64,000 nt of DNA from NCBI GenBank assembly GCA_003612395.1, contig RAYQ01000006.1, positions 1 to 64,000 of the forward strand. The letters are read 5' to 3'. Source of the DNA: Parablautia intestinalis (lineage in GTDB: Bacteria; Bacillota; Clostridia; Lachnospirales; Lachnospiraceae). Of the stretch, positions 44,237-52,648 are shown in pieces. Under the pieces are notes generated by a model. It was not told the DNA's origin, searched no databases, and was given only the letters and a program-made list of their open reading frames with translations. How positions within the stretch are numbered: the first letter of the stretch is position 1; every line of letters begins with the position of its first letter. The translations under genes were made by a program, and so were the position numbers.

Positions 44237-45766
44237 TTAAAATTTTTGATTTCTTTTCATATTCTCTCCCATTCCCAGAAGAAGAAACAGATACGGAAAA
44301 TTTAATACCTGGGCGAAACTGACCATGTTATGGACAAAATAGCAGATGATACACACTGCAAAAAGATAAAAAGTCGGATTTTCCTTTCCTTTCCTCATGC
44401 AGCTCCCTGCAAAAAAAGCAAAGGTTCCGGCAAATAAACATGTTCCGGCAAACCCCGTATTGATCAGGCAGGTAAGCAGCTCATTGTGGGCGTTTGTCAG
44501 CCGGTTACTGCCAAAATTGGCTCTGAGCATTTGGGCCACTTCCTCCAAAGAATATACGTAAACAGAAAAGCAATCCGGCCCTGCTCCAAAAAGTTTCCGG
44601 AAAAAGGGCATCTGCCTGTACGCCTCAATGCTTCCTGTAATAGCCGCCCCCCTGCCATTGCCCCACGCCTCTCCAAATGAAAAAATTTCCAGCCGCCCAG
44701 CGCCCGGTGCCCCTGGCTTATTACCCGGCATAGCCAAAATCAAATATCCTAAAATACCTGCCATTAACATAAGAATCATCACTTTATGAACCGTGCCCTG
44801 CATCTTAGAGCTGATTTCACCTTCTTTTCTGATTCGAAGAAATACATATATCCCTAAAGCGCCAATTCCGGCAAGCAAAGTAAGCGGGGAGCCCGCCGCA
44901 CGGACACAGAAACTATCCGGATCATAATTATATCCATCCTTTATAATAAGCTGCACCGCAGTCATTGTCCCTGCCGACATACTCCATAGGAAAAGCAGCA
45001 AAAAGTAATTTTCTATCCACATCCTTTTTTTTACGGCTATCCAAAGCAGACTGTAAAACAGTACTCCAAAAAAAAGGAAAATACTGCTCCCGCCCTGGCA
45101 AAATCCCGCCAGAAATACAAAAAAAGCATAAACTCCATATACCTTCTTTTTTCCAGATCCAAATACAAACAGGCTAATTCCTATCGGTGCCGTAACGGAA
45201 AGGTATCCGCAAAACCAGTTAATATTCCCCAATGTGGAGATAAAAGCCGGATTCCGCGTTTCAAGTGGAATCAAGTAAACAGAAAACCGGTCCAAAATAC
45301 CCAGCAAAAACACAATTCCTGACGTCAAAACCGCTGCATGCCAAACTCCTTTACTTCCGCTCCAGAGCCTTGATATATAAAAGTACAGGGCGCATAAGAC
45401 CAGCAAAAGCACCAGTCCCATGTACCAGCCCTGTGTTCCCCCAAATGCTTCCTTCCGGTCACAGGAAAATACATAAGAAATAAAAATTTCGGTGGCATAA
45501 AGAATCACAAACATATCAGTCAAAGATACGCTGTCCCAATTGATGAGATACGCTTCCCTGTGTCTGATGCGCCGCCATAAGGCCTGCCCTCCGCAGGCTG
45601 CCCCTGCCGCAGTCAGTATAACAAGCCCGGCAAGAGAGCAGTAAATAAAAAAATGATATTTTGCCTGCGCAATATCCACATACCCCCGATGCATATAAAG
45701 AGGATATATGCCGAAAATCAGCAGTAAATATGCAGTTGTAAACGACCTCCCTGCCTTCTTAATCAA
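44237..45766 (-). CDS. O-antigen ligase (WaaL/Wzy_C)-like polytopic membrane protein
   Basis: 509 aa, about 11-13 membrane helices. The central and C-terminal part has the Wzy_C features: GNINWFCGYL and a large extracellular loop before NAHNELL. Such proteins ligate or polymerise surface glycans; in Gram-positives they are usually implicated in polysaccharide or teichoic-acid-type decoration. The start is TTG behind GGAAAGG. It is isolated, with no glycosyltransferase genes nearby, so the substrate cannot be guessed. It reads into the proS leader region with no obvious strong terminator. Confidence 0.82.
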   Translation of the reverse strand: MIKKAGRSFTTAYLLLIFGIYPLYMHRGYVDIAQAKYHFFIYCSLAGLVILTAAGAACGGQALWRRIRHREAYLINWDSVSLTDMFVILYATEIFISYVFSCDRKEAFGGTQGWYMGLVLLLVLCALYFYISRLWSGSKGVWHAAVLTSGIVFLLGILDRFSVYLIPLETRNPAFISTLGNINWFCGYLSVTAPIGISLFVFGSGKKKVYGVYAFFVFLAGFCQGGSSIFLFFGVLFYSLLWIAVKKRMWIENYFLLLFLWSMSAGTMTAVQLIIKDGYNYDPDSFCVRAAGSPLTLLAGIGALGIYVFLRIRKEGEISSKMQGTVHKVMILMLMAGILGYLILAMPGNKPGAPGAGRLEIFSFGEAWGNGRGAAITGSIEAYRQMPFFRKLFGAGPDCFSVYVYSLEEVAQMLRANFGSNRLTNAHNELLTCLINTGFAGTCLFAGTFAFFAGSCMRKGKENPTFYLFAVCIICYFVHNMVSFAQVLNFPYLFLLLGMGENMKRNQKF

Positions 45767-45860
45767 TGTTCTGCCTTTCCACCGCTTTTTACAGTATTAT
45801 TTCTTAGTCCTCATTTTTTGCATGTTTAAAATTTTATCATGCTGTTTTTGGTTTTACCAC

Positions 45861-45890
45861 ATTATACGCTATAATACCTCACTCATACAA
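45861..45890 (-). promoter_or_regulatory. probable promoter of the O-antigen-ligase-like gene
   Basis: Minus strand TTGTAT (45885-45890), 18-bp spacer, TATAAT (45861-45866), about 95 bp upstream of the start. It lies in the 317-bp divergent gap (45767-46083) with rluA, in which nothing else was recognised. Confidence 0.5.
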
Positions 45891-46083
45891 TTAAATATTC
45901 AGAAACCCTGTCCTTTGTCCCCGCTGCTTCAAAACTGTTGCCCGCAGACATCCCCTGTGCTATCATAAATTGAAACATCATTAAAAATATCATACATTAT
46001 TTGCATGGGAATTAGATTGAAAAATCAAAGATTTCACATATCCTGATTTGTACCTCCGCCAAAGCGGGCCGATGGGAGTCAAT

Positions 46084-46842
46084 ATGAAAAAAAATATTAT
46101 TTATGAGGACAAACATATTATAATTGTTTATAAACCTGCCGGTATTGCCACGCAAACTGCCCGGGTAAGCCAGCAGGACATGGTCAGTGAGCTTAAAAAT
46201 TATCTGGCAAAAAAACCGGAATATAAAGATAAAAAGGAGCCCTATCTTGGACTTGTACACAGACTGGATCAGCCTGTTTCCGGTCTTTTGGTGTTTTCCA
46301 AAACCAGGCAGGCATCCGGGGAGCTCAGCCGGCAGATTACCAATGGACAGCTCCAAAAATATTATTATGCGGTCGTTTACGGAAAGCCGCAGCATAAGCA
46401 CGGCACACTGACAGATTATATCTGTAAAGATCCAAAAACAAACTTGTCTCTGGTAGTAAAAGAAGATTTCCCCCAGGCAAAAAAAGCCGTTTTAGAATAT
46501 AAATTCATTAAAACTCTGCTTGCATTTGACGAAAATGCGGATCTGGAAAAATTTGAGGAAGTGTCCCATTTTGGAGAAGTCTCTCTTGTGGAAATTAATC
46601 TGATAACAGGCCGCCATCATCAAATAAGGGCACAAATGTCTCATGCAGGAATGCCTCTGCTGGGTGATGCCAAATATGGCAGTGATTTGTCAAAAGAACT
46701 CAGCCGAAAAACCGGGTGTAAAGATATCGCTCTATGTGCCTATAAACTGACTTTCTTTCATCCAGTATCAGGGAAAAAGGTCACTTTCGAAAAGCATCCT
46801 GAAGGTGAAATATTTTTTCCTTTCTTTTCCAGCGTAATATAA
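46084..46842 (+). CDS. RluA/RluD family pseudouridine synthase
   Basis: 252 aa from ATG 46084 (RBS GGGAG). Catalytic motif GLVHRLDQPVSGLL with the conserved Asp, and ITGRHHQIRAQMSHAGMPLLGD. There is no N-terminal S4 domain, which fits the short RluA-like group acting on rRNA or tRNA. The exact target is not predictable. Confidence 0.92.
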   Translation: MKKNIIYEDKHIIIVYKPAGIATQTARVSQQDMVSELKNYLAKKPEYKDKKEPYLGLVHRLDQPVSGLLVFSKTRQASGELSRQITNGQLQKYYYAVVYGKPQHKHGTLTDYICKDPKTNLSLVVKEDFPQAKKAVLEYKFIKTLLAFDENADLEKFEEVSHFGEVSLVEINLITGRHHQIRAQMSHAGMPLLGDAKYGSDLSKELSRKTGCKDIALCAYKLTFFHPVSGKKVTFEKHPEGEIFFPFFSSVI

Positions 46843-46926
46843 TCTGTTTTTATCATATTTCATATTAAATTATCCATACTAGTACTGCATACACAAAACA
46901 GATTTTAGAGAGGGAAAAGATATTCT

Positions 46927-47988
46927 ATGTGGACTAAACTTACGGACACCGGGAAAAAATATTTGACGGCAGCAATTATCATTCTGTTAGTATATTTTGC
47001 CATGAAATATATAAGCCCTATCGTCTCCCCCTTTCTCCTTGCCTTTTTATTGGCGGGTCTTTTAAACCCATTGGTTCAGCTGCTGCACAAAAAGCTGAAA
47101 ATAAAAAAATCTGTTTTGACCGGGCTTATCTTGTTTTTATTCTGCGCACTTATTATAATTTCTTTCTGGCTTATCTTTTCTTCGCTTATTGCAAATGGCA
47201 GCAAAATTGCCGACAACATACCTTTTTACCAAAAAGAACTGTGCCTGATGCTGGATGACTGCTGTAATAAAGTTGAGCAAAAATTCGGCTTGGATGGCTC
47301 GCAGATTGAAAATTTTATTATTGAACAAATGAATATCTTTGTGGAAAATCTGGAAGTCAAAATTCTGCCTGCCGTTATGGACAAATCTGTAGGATACATG
47401 AAGAGCATTGTAAGCTTTATCAGCTTTATTGTTGTTCTGATCATTGCCATACTCCTTATAATGAAAGACTATGACAAATACATGGAAAAATATAGGGCTA
47501 ATAAAGACTTTCAGGGTATCCGGGACGTAGGAAGAAAGGTACTTCTTTATGTAAAAACCTTTATAAAAGCCCAGCTGATTATTTTATGTATTATAAGTAC
47601 CATATGTGCGCTTACGCTTACTTTTTCAGGTATGAAAGGTGGAATATTTTATGGTCTCCTCACAGGCTTTATGGACATGCTTCCCTTTATCGGAACGGGT
47701 ATCATGCTAATCCCTTTGGCACTGTTTAGGTTGATCAGTGGAAATTACTGGCAGGCGCTTTTGTGCTTTTTTCTTTATGCCTTCTGCGCTCTTATCCGCG
47801 AATTTTTAGAACCCAAGCTGATAGGGGAGCGCGTGGGCGTCTGGCCCGTAGGCATTTTATTTGCTGTCTTTGCCGGCATTCAGCTATTTGGTGTGTGGGG
47901 CATCATCAAAGGGCCTTTATCTCTGGTCATTATCTGTGAAACCTGTAAATATTTCTGGAATTTACCGGAAAACACATCGCAGACTTAA
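46927..47988 (+). CDS. AI-2E family transporter
   Basis: 353 aa with about seven or eight membrane helices and the C-terminal family block MDMLPFIGTG and REFLEPKLIGERVGVWP. Members include the AI-2 exporter TqsA, sodium/proton antiporters and the sporulation protein YtvI; the family alone does not fix the substrate. It ends 22 bp from the convergent response regulator gene. Confidence 0.88.
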   Translation: MWTKLTDTGKKYLTAAIIILLVYFAMKYISPIVSPFLLAFLLAGLLNPLVQLLHKKLKIKKSVLTGLILFLFCALIIISFWLIFSSLIANGSKIADNIPFYQKELCLMLDDCCNKVEQKFGLDGSQIENFIIEQMNIFVENLEVKILPAVMDKSVGYMKSIVSFISFIVVLIIAILLIMKDYDKYMEKYRANKDFQGIRDVGRKVLLYVKTFIKAQLIILCIISTICALTLTFSGMKGGIFYGLLTGFMDMLPFIGTGIMLIPLALFRLISGNYWQALLCFFLYAFCALIREFLEPKLIGERVGVWPVGILFAVFAGIQLFGVWGIIKGPLSLVIICETCKYFWNLPENTSQT

Positions 47989-48010
47989 GCCGGGACTTTT
48001 TCTGATTCAT

Positions 48011-48700
48011 TTATACTTTGAACCGGTATCCCACTCCCCAAATCGTCTCAATATATTGCGGCTTTGCGGAATCGTATTCGATCTTTTCCCTGATCTTTTT
48101 AATGTGCACCGTAACCGTTGCAATATCTCCAATAGAATCCATATCCCATATCTCCCGAAACAATTCTTCCTTTGTATATACATGGTTCGGATGTTCTGCG
48201 AGGAAAGTGAGAAGATCAAATTCTTTACCGGTAAATGCCTTTTCCACCCCATCGACAATGACTCTTCTGGCTGTTTTATCTATACGGATACCGCGGATTT
48301 CAATGATATCATTATTTTTCTGGGTAGAGCCAACCAGTCTGTCATACCTTGCCATATGCGCTTTTACTCTGGCAACCAGCTCACTGGGACTAAAAGGCTT
48401 AGTCATATAATCGTCAGCGCCAAGACCCAGGCCCCTTATTTTATCGATATCATCCTTCTTAGCCGAAACCATAATAATAGGAATATTTTTTTCCTCTCTG
48501 ATACGCTTGCATATTTCAAATCCATCCATTCCGGGCAGCATCAGATCAAGTACTATCAAGTCAAATTCTTCGGACAGAGCCGTTTGAAGGCCTTCCTCTC
48601 CCTGGTTTTTGATGTTCACCTCAAACCCGCTTAATTCAAGATAATCCTTCTCCAGGTCTGCAATTGCTTCTTCGTCTTCAATAATTAATATTCTGCTCAT
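48011..48700 (-). CDS. OmpR/PhoB-family response regulator
   Basis: 229 aa from ATG 48700 (RBS GGAG, supplied by a repeat). Receiver domain with acidic pair ED near 8-9, phosphoacceptor Asp52 (LDLMLPGMDG) and Lys in VSAKKDD; then a winged-helix DNA-binding domain (about 135-225) ending WGVGYRFKV. Encoded just after its sensor kinase, the reverse of the usual order. No target gene is evident; cell-envelope control is typical for the class. Confidence 0.93.
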   Translation of the reverse strand: MSRILIIEDEEAIADLEKDYLELSGFEVNIKNQGEEGLQTALSEEFDLIVLDLMLPGMDGFEICKRIREEKNIPIIMVSAKKDDIDKIRGLGLGADDYMTKPFSPSELVARVKAHMARYDRLVGSTQKNNDIIEIRGIRIDKTARRVIVDGVEKAFTGKEFDLLTFLAEHPNHVYTKEELFREIWDMDSIGDIATVTVHIKKIREKIEYDSAKPQYIETIWGVGYRFKV

Positions 48701-48707
48701 TTTTTTC

Positions 48708-48772
48708 TCCATTTCTGCGATGCTTTTTTTGCGCATAACAAGTTTGTGGCAGGCAACGCGCAGACACAAATC
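48708..48772 (-). repeat. dispersed palindromic repeat carrying the response-regulator RBS
   Basis: Second copy of the repeat at 37384-37460 (shared TCCATTTCTGCG, AGTTTGTG, CAGACACAAATC). On the minus strand its end GCAGAAATGGAG is the RBS of the response regulator. Similar CGCAGAAA strings precede the RBS of thiI and of the sensor kinase. Confidence 0.6.
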
Positions 48773-48848
48773 TTGCGGTTGAAAATTTTAATTTTCAACC
48801 TTACCTCCCTGTTTTTGTTCACAGCCCGCCGGCATTTTTATGATGTTA

Positions 48849-50327
48849 TCATTCTGCTTCCTGATACTTACGGATTACAAAATGCATACAGGTTCCTTCA
48901 TTTTCTTTGCTGGTAGCCCATATATATCCACCGTGATCCTCAACAATTTTCTTTACGATGGAAAGCCCGATTCCGCTACCTCCCTGGGCTGAATTTCTGG
49001 AAGTATCTGTCCTGTAAAAACGCTCAAATATCTTGGGCAGGTCCTTGGCCGCAATTCCTTTTCCATTATCCTCTATTTCTACCCGGATAGAATCCAGCTC
49101 GTCCAAAATCCGGATATCTATCTCTCCCTTTTTCTTATCAATATACTTGACACTGTTCCCGATAATATTGTTGATGACCCTTTTAAGCTGTTCCGGATCC
49201 GCAATAATAAGTGTTCCCGGTGTAACCAGATTAGAATAATTCAGTTCAATATTTTTTGATTCCAGATCAAGCCCTACCTCCTCAATGCAGTCGCCAAAAT
49301 ATTCAGACACATCTATTTTATGGAAATGATATGGTATACGGTTGGAATCTATTCCGGAATATACGGTCAGCTCGTTGATGAGTCTGTCCATATCGTTGGC
49401 CTTATTATAGATTGTTCTGATATATTTATCCATCTTTTCCGGTGTATCCGCCACACCGTCCATAATCCCTTCCACATATCCTTTAATCGCTGTTATAGGT
49501 GTCTTTAAATCATGGGATATGTTGCTGACCAGTTCTTTATTTTGCTTCTCGGCTAATATTTTCTCATCCGTTGATTCCTTGAGACGAAGCCTCATATCCT
49601 CATAGTTCCGGTAAAGCTCTCCAATCTCTCCGTCATCCTTATCCGGAAGTCTGTATTCCAGGTTCCCCTCTGCAATATTCTGCATTGCCACATTCAGCTG
49701 GTTAATTGGTGCAAAAACCCCCCGGCTAATCCAATTTGTCAAAAACATACTGGTGAAAATCAATATAACCATGATGGCAATTGCCATATCCACAAACAGT
49801 CTTCTTGATATTATCGGATTAGTCCTGGTGATAACAAAAAAGCTGCCCTCATCTCCGTTCTCAAAGTAAAAGTCCATCTGCCTTACCAGCTTTTTCATAT
49901 CATCCAGGTAAATATTCTGCTTTTCATTTTCTCTGACATTTTCCTCCCGAAAATGAGGCAGCTCTGAAAAAATCTGGTTTGCTGCCAGCTGATTTCCTGT
50001 GTAAAACAGTTCATCCTGCCTGCGCACAATTATATAGGAGGATCTATTGACAATTTTTTCATTTATACCGGATAAAACAGCTTCATCCTCAATACCGGAA
50101 GGTTCATAATCCAGTATTTCCCTGACCTCCAAAAAAATTTCATCCGCCATTAGCTTGGATGCCTGAGTTGGATCGATCAGCATATTGTAATCTTTATTCC
50201 GAAGACCATATTCTTCCTGTCCTCTTATCAGAGCTCCTCCAATGCAGATAAAAGCCGTGCAGGCAAGTACCAGAGGCAGTAAAATAATTGTCAAAAACGT
50301 AATTACCAGCCTGGTTTTAAATTTCAT
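48849..50327 (-). CDS. two-component sensor histidine kinase
   Basis: 492 aa. Membrane helix near 8-31, an extracellular sensor of about 145 residues, second helix near 180-200, HAMP (about 200-255), then HisKA with His272 (NISHDLKTPITAIKGY) and HATPase (N, G1 and G2 boxes; DNGKGI, GSGIGLSIVKKIV). Ligand unknown. It pairs with the downstream response regulator. The 150-bp gap between them contains a repeat and an AT-rich palindrome (48777-48800). Confidence 0.93.
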   Translation of the reverse strand: MKFKTRLVITFLTIILLPLVLACTAFICIGGALIRGQEEYGLRNKDYNMLIDPTQASKLMADEIFLEVREILDYEPSGIEDEAVLSGINEKIVNRSSYIIVRRQDELFYTGNQLAANQIFSELPHFREENVRENEKQNIYLDDMKKLVRQMDFYFENGDEGSFFVITRTNPIISRRLFVDMAIAIMVILIFTSMFLTNWISRGVFAPINQLNVAMQNIAEGNLEYRLPDKDDGEIGELYRNYEDMRLRLKESTDEKILAEKQNKELVSNISHDLKTPITAIKGYVEGIMDGVADTPEKMDKYIRTIYNKANDMDRLINELTVYSGIDSNRIPYHFHKIDVSEYFGDCIEEVGLDLESKNIELNYSNLVTPGTLIIADPEQLKRVINNIIGNSVKYIDKKKGEIDIRILDELDSIRVEIEDNGKGIAAKDLPKIFERFYRTDTSRNSAQGGSGIGLSIVKKIVEDHGGYIWATSKENEGTCMHFVIRKYQEAE

Positions 50328-50451
50328 TTACATCCCCGTTTCTGCGCTGCGTTATGCACACATTTAATCCTTTTATAGCGATTATAGCACATCTGGTAAA
50401 CAGCTGGTTATTAAAGAATAAATCAAACTATAAAAATTTTATAAATTGATA

Positions 50452-50479
50452 TTGACAACAAATTGAAAAATATTATAAT
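50452..50479 (+). promoter_or_regulatory. promoter of perR-rubrerythrin unit
   Basis: TTGACA (50452-50457), 16-bp spacer, TATAAT (50474-50479), about 40 bp before the perR start codon. Confidence 0.8.
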
Positions 50480-50483
50480 AAAA

Positions 50484-50498
50484 TAGTAATAGTTACTA
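50484..50498 (+). promoter_or_regulatory. PerR/Fur-type operator (7-1-7)
   Basis: TAGTAAT-A-GTTACTA, 6 of 7 paired positions, lies just downstream of the -10 box, over the expected start site. It fits autorepression by the encoded PerR. Confidence 0.65.
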
Positions 50499-50521
50499 AT
50501 ATTTACCAGAGAGGAACTCAT

Positions 50522-50938
50522 ATGAATTTAAAGCACAGTAAACAGCGGGATTCTATTAAAGAATTTCTGGCTACCAGAAAAGATCATCCCACTGCGGATG
50601 TGGTTTACACAAATGTCCGCCAGTCCTTTCCCAACATCAGCCTTGGGACCGTATACCGGAATCTGACCCTGCTTGCTGATCTTGGTGAAATTGCACGAGT
50701 CCGGGTAGGTGATGGCGTAGATCACTTTGATTACGATACTTCACCCCATTATCATTTTATCTGTAAGAAATGCGGTAATGTAATTGATTTGGACATGCCC
50801 GTCACAGGACAAATGGCGGCGGAAGCCCGTGAGAGCTTTAATGGTAAAATTGAAGGACAGATGACCTATTTTTATGGTCTCTGCAGTAATTGTACCCCCA
50901 AAATTTTATACAAAGAAAAGGAGAGCTTAAAATTATGA
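50522..50938 (+). CDS. perR: PerR-like Fur family peroxide regulator
   Basis: 138 aa, RBS AGAGAGGA. Winged helix (about 1-80) and dimerisation/metal domain. [18 protein letters not shown] aligns with the PerR regulatory metal site (Asp and His residues), and two CxxC pairs (CKKC, CSNC) bind structural zinc. Its operon partners are a rubrerythrin and a rubredoxin, the peroxide defence of anaerobes, which supports PerR over Fur. The stop codon overlaps the rubrerythrin ATG (ATGA). Confidence 0.9.
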   Translation: MNLKHSKQRDSIKEFLATRKDHPTADVVYTNVRQSFPNISLGTVYRNLTLLADLGEIARVRVGDGVDHFDYDTSPHYHFICKKCGNVIDLDMPVTGQMAAEARESFNGKIEGQMTYFYGLCSNCTPKILYKEKESLKL

Positions 50939-51474
50939 AATTTGTATGTCAAGTATGCGGCTATGTCTATGAAGGTGACTCCGTACCGGAGAAATGTCCT
51001 GTTTGTAATGCACCTGCAGAAAAGTTCACAGCTCAGGACAGTGAAAAGGTATGGGCAGCAGAGCATGTAGTAGGCGTTGCCAAAGGGGTAAGTGAAGATA
51101 TTCTCGCTGACTTAAGAGCAAACTTTAACGGTGAATGTACAGAAGTTGGTATGTATCTTGCAATGGCAAGAGTTGCCCACAGAGAAGGTTATCCTGAAAT
51201 TGGTTTATACTGGGAAAAAGCTGCTTACGAGGAAGCTGAGCATGCAGCGAAATTTGCTGAACTGTTAGGCGAAGTGGTAACGGATTCCACAAAGAAAAAC
51301 CTTGAAATGAGAGTGGATGCTGAAAACGGCGCTACCGCTGGTAAGTTTGACCTTGCAAAACGTGCAAAGGCTGCTAACCTTGACGCGATTCATGACACCG
51401 TTCATGAGATGGCTCGTGATGAGGCTCGTCATGGCAAGGCATTTGAAGGACTTCTCAAAAGATATTTTAGCTAA
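50935..51474 (+). CDS. reverse rubrerythrin
   Basis: 179 aa. An N-terminal rubredoxin domain (CQVCG, CPVC) precedes the four-helix di-iron domain with [24 protein letters not shown] and DEARHGKAF, the domain order of reverse rubrerythrin. Reduces hydrogen peroxide (and oxygen in clostridial examples) using electrons from rubredoxin or NADH oxidoreductases. Translationally coupled to perR through the ATGA overlap. Confidence 0.95.
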   Translation: MKFVCQVCGYVYEGDSVPEKCPVCNAPAEKFTAQDSEKVWAAEHVVGVAKGVSEDILADLRANFNGECTEVGMYLAMARVAHREGYPEIGLYWEKAAYEEAEHAAKFAELLGEVVTDSTKKNLEMRVDAENGATAGKFDLAKRAKAANLDAIHDTVHEMARDEARHGKAFEGLLKRYFS

Positions 51475-51521
51475 AATACTTTATATAAAATTTCAATTAT
51501 TTTTTGAAAGGAGATACTATC

Positions 51522-51695
51522 ATGCAGAAATATTTTTGTAATCCCTGTGGCTACACTTATGATCCTGAAAAAGGAGATCCTGAACACGGCATCGCTCCCG
51601 GAACCGCATTTGCAGACCTTCCCGCTGACTGGGTATGTCCCGTATGTGGTGTGAGCAAGGATATGTTTCAGCCTTGTATTGATAACTACAACTAA
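51522..51695 (+). CDS. rubredoxin
   Basis: 57 aa from ATG 51522 (RBS AAAGGAG). Two CxxC knuckles, CNPCGY and CPVCGV, bind one iron. Electron donor to the rubrerythrin encoded 47 bp upstream; probably the last gene of the perR operon. Confidence 0.95.
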   Translation: MQKYFCNPCGYTYDPEKGDPEHGIAPGTAFADLPADWVCPVCGVSKDMFQPCIDNYN

Positions 51696-51779
51696 AACGG
51701 TAAGACTATCCCGTATTGCAGGTTAGGCTGAACGCCCAAATTTACAGGTTATGGAAAGGGCATGGATATTAATATGACA

Positions 51780-51813
51780 AAAAGAAGCAGGCGCTGTGTC
51801 TGCTTCTTTTTTT
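51780..51813 (+). terminator. terminator of the perR operon
   Basis: AGAAGCAG / CTGCTTCT stem with 9-nt loop then a T-run of seven. Confidence 0.88.
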
Positions 51814-51821
51814 ATAAATAA

Positions 51822-51844
51822 GCTGCCACGCTTCACGTGGCAGC
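51822..51844. terminator. hairpin between convergent rubredoxin and PRT-fold genes
   Basis: Perfect GCTGCCACG / CGTGGCAGC stem. It is related in sequence to the GCTGCC-CGCTTCGCG repeat units near nudC and the PEGA gene, so it may be a repeat used as a minus-strand terminator. Confidence 0.6.
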
Positions 51845-51863
51845 ATTTTATGTACTTACTCTA

Positions 51864-52508
51864 TCAATTAATTTTCGAATATCCAAATCCATTTGCAAAA
51901 GCATCAATTGGTTTCCCTTCTTTACACAGCGAGCATCCCTCCGGATCGTATGCTTTATAGTCCGGAATATCGGTAATTGTAAACAGTGCTTTAATCGGAA
52001 TGCCCATTACGCTGTTTGCCGCACTGAAAACCGCGCTGATTCCACTGATTTTTGCGCCATAATATTTAAGCGCCTGCCCTGTCTTTACAATGGTCTGTCC
52101 TGTTGTTGCAGATGTCAGAAGAATAAGCACATTTTTCCCTTTAATCATAGGTATCATATTCTCCCTGAAAACAAGCTGCCCGGAATTTACATATTCAGGA
52201 GTGACGATATAAATTGTATTATGAGAATTCATGGAATATATGCCTGCTCTTGTCAAGTTTTCCGCCAGAAAAGCACCGATGACCTCGCATCCGTCAATAC
52301 ACACAATCGTATCTACCACTGTAGTAGCCGCTATTTGTTCACTTAGCGCCCTTGCTGCAGCAGAGGCCTCACTAAGCCTGGACTTTAAAGTTGCCATGTC
52401 CAAAAAATAATTTACATGTGAATTCGGCGTCACAAAATGTCCCGGTATTGCTTTTAAAACCACATTCTGATGCATTTTTGATTGAATCTTAACTATCCTT
52501 TTTTCCAT
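51864..52508 (-). CDS. orotate-PRTase-like phosphoribosyltransferase-fold protein
   Basis: 214 aa from ATG 52508 (AAGGAGG, 7 nt); the in-frame ATG at 52514 is too close to the RBS. PRT fold with a PRPP-loop region VLILLTSATTGQT. In active type I PRTases two acidic residues precede the small-residue turn (as in IEDIVDSGRT of Hpt); here they are Thr-Ser. The C-terminus DPEGCSLCKEG resembles a cysteine motif in some orotate PRTases. It may be a nucleotide-binding regulator or have altered activity. Located beside the SAH-recycling genes but with its own leader, so the functional link is uncertain. Confidence 0.7.
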   Translation of the reverse strand: MEKRIVKIQSKMHQNVVLKAIPGHFVTPNSHVNYFLDMATLKSRLSEASAAARALSEQIAATTVVDTIVCIDGCEVIGAFLAENLTRAGIYSMNSHNTIYIVTPEYVNSGQLVFRENMIPMIKGKNVLILLTSATTGQTIVKTGQALKYYGAKISGISAVFSAANSVMGIPIKALFTITDIPDYKAYDPEGCSLCKEGKPIDAFANGFGYSKIN

Positions 52509-52612
52509 AGGCATACCTCCTTGAAATTATGTACTTTCGAAATTGTACAATAATATTATATTTATATAGTAAATGATAAGACAATTTAATGCAATAATTT
52601 ATTTTGTAAAAT

Positions 52613-52639
52613 AAAAAAACGAGCAAAGCTCGTTTTTTT
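52613..52639 (-). terminator. terminator of ahcY
   Basis: Perfect AAAAAAACGAGC / GCTCGTTTTTTT palindrome with 3-nt loop, 10 bp after the ahcY stop. Works in both directions. Confidence 0.9.
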
Positions 52640-52648
52640 AATTCAGCA

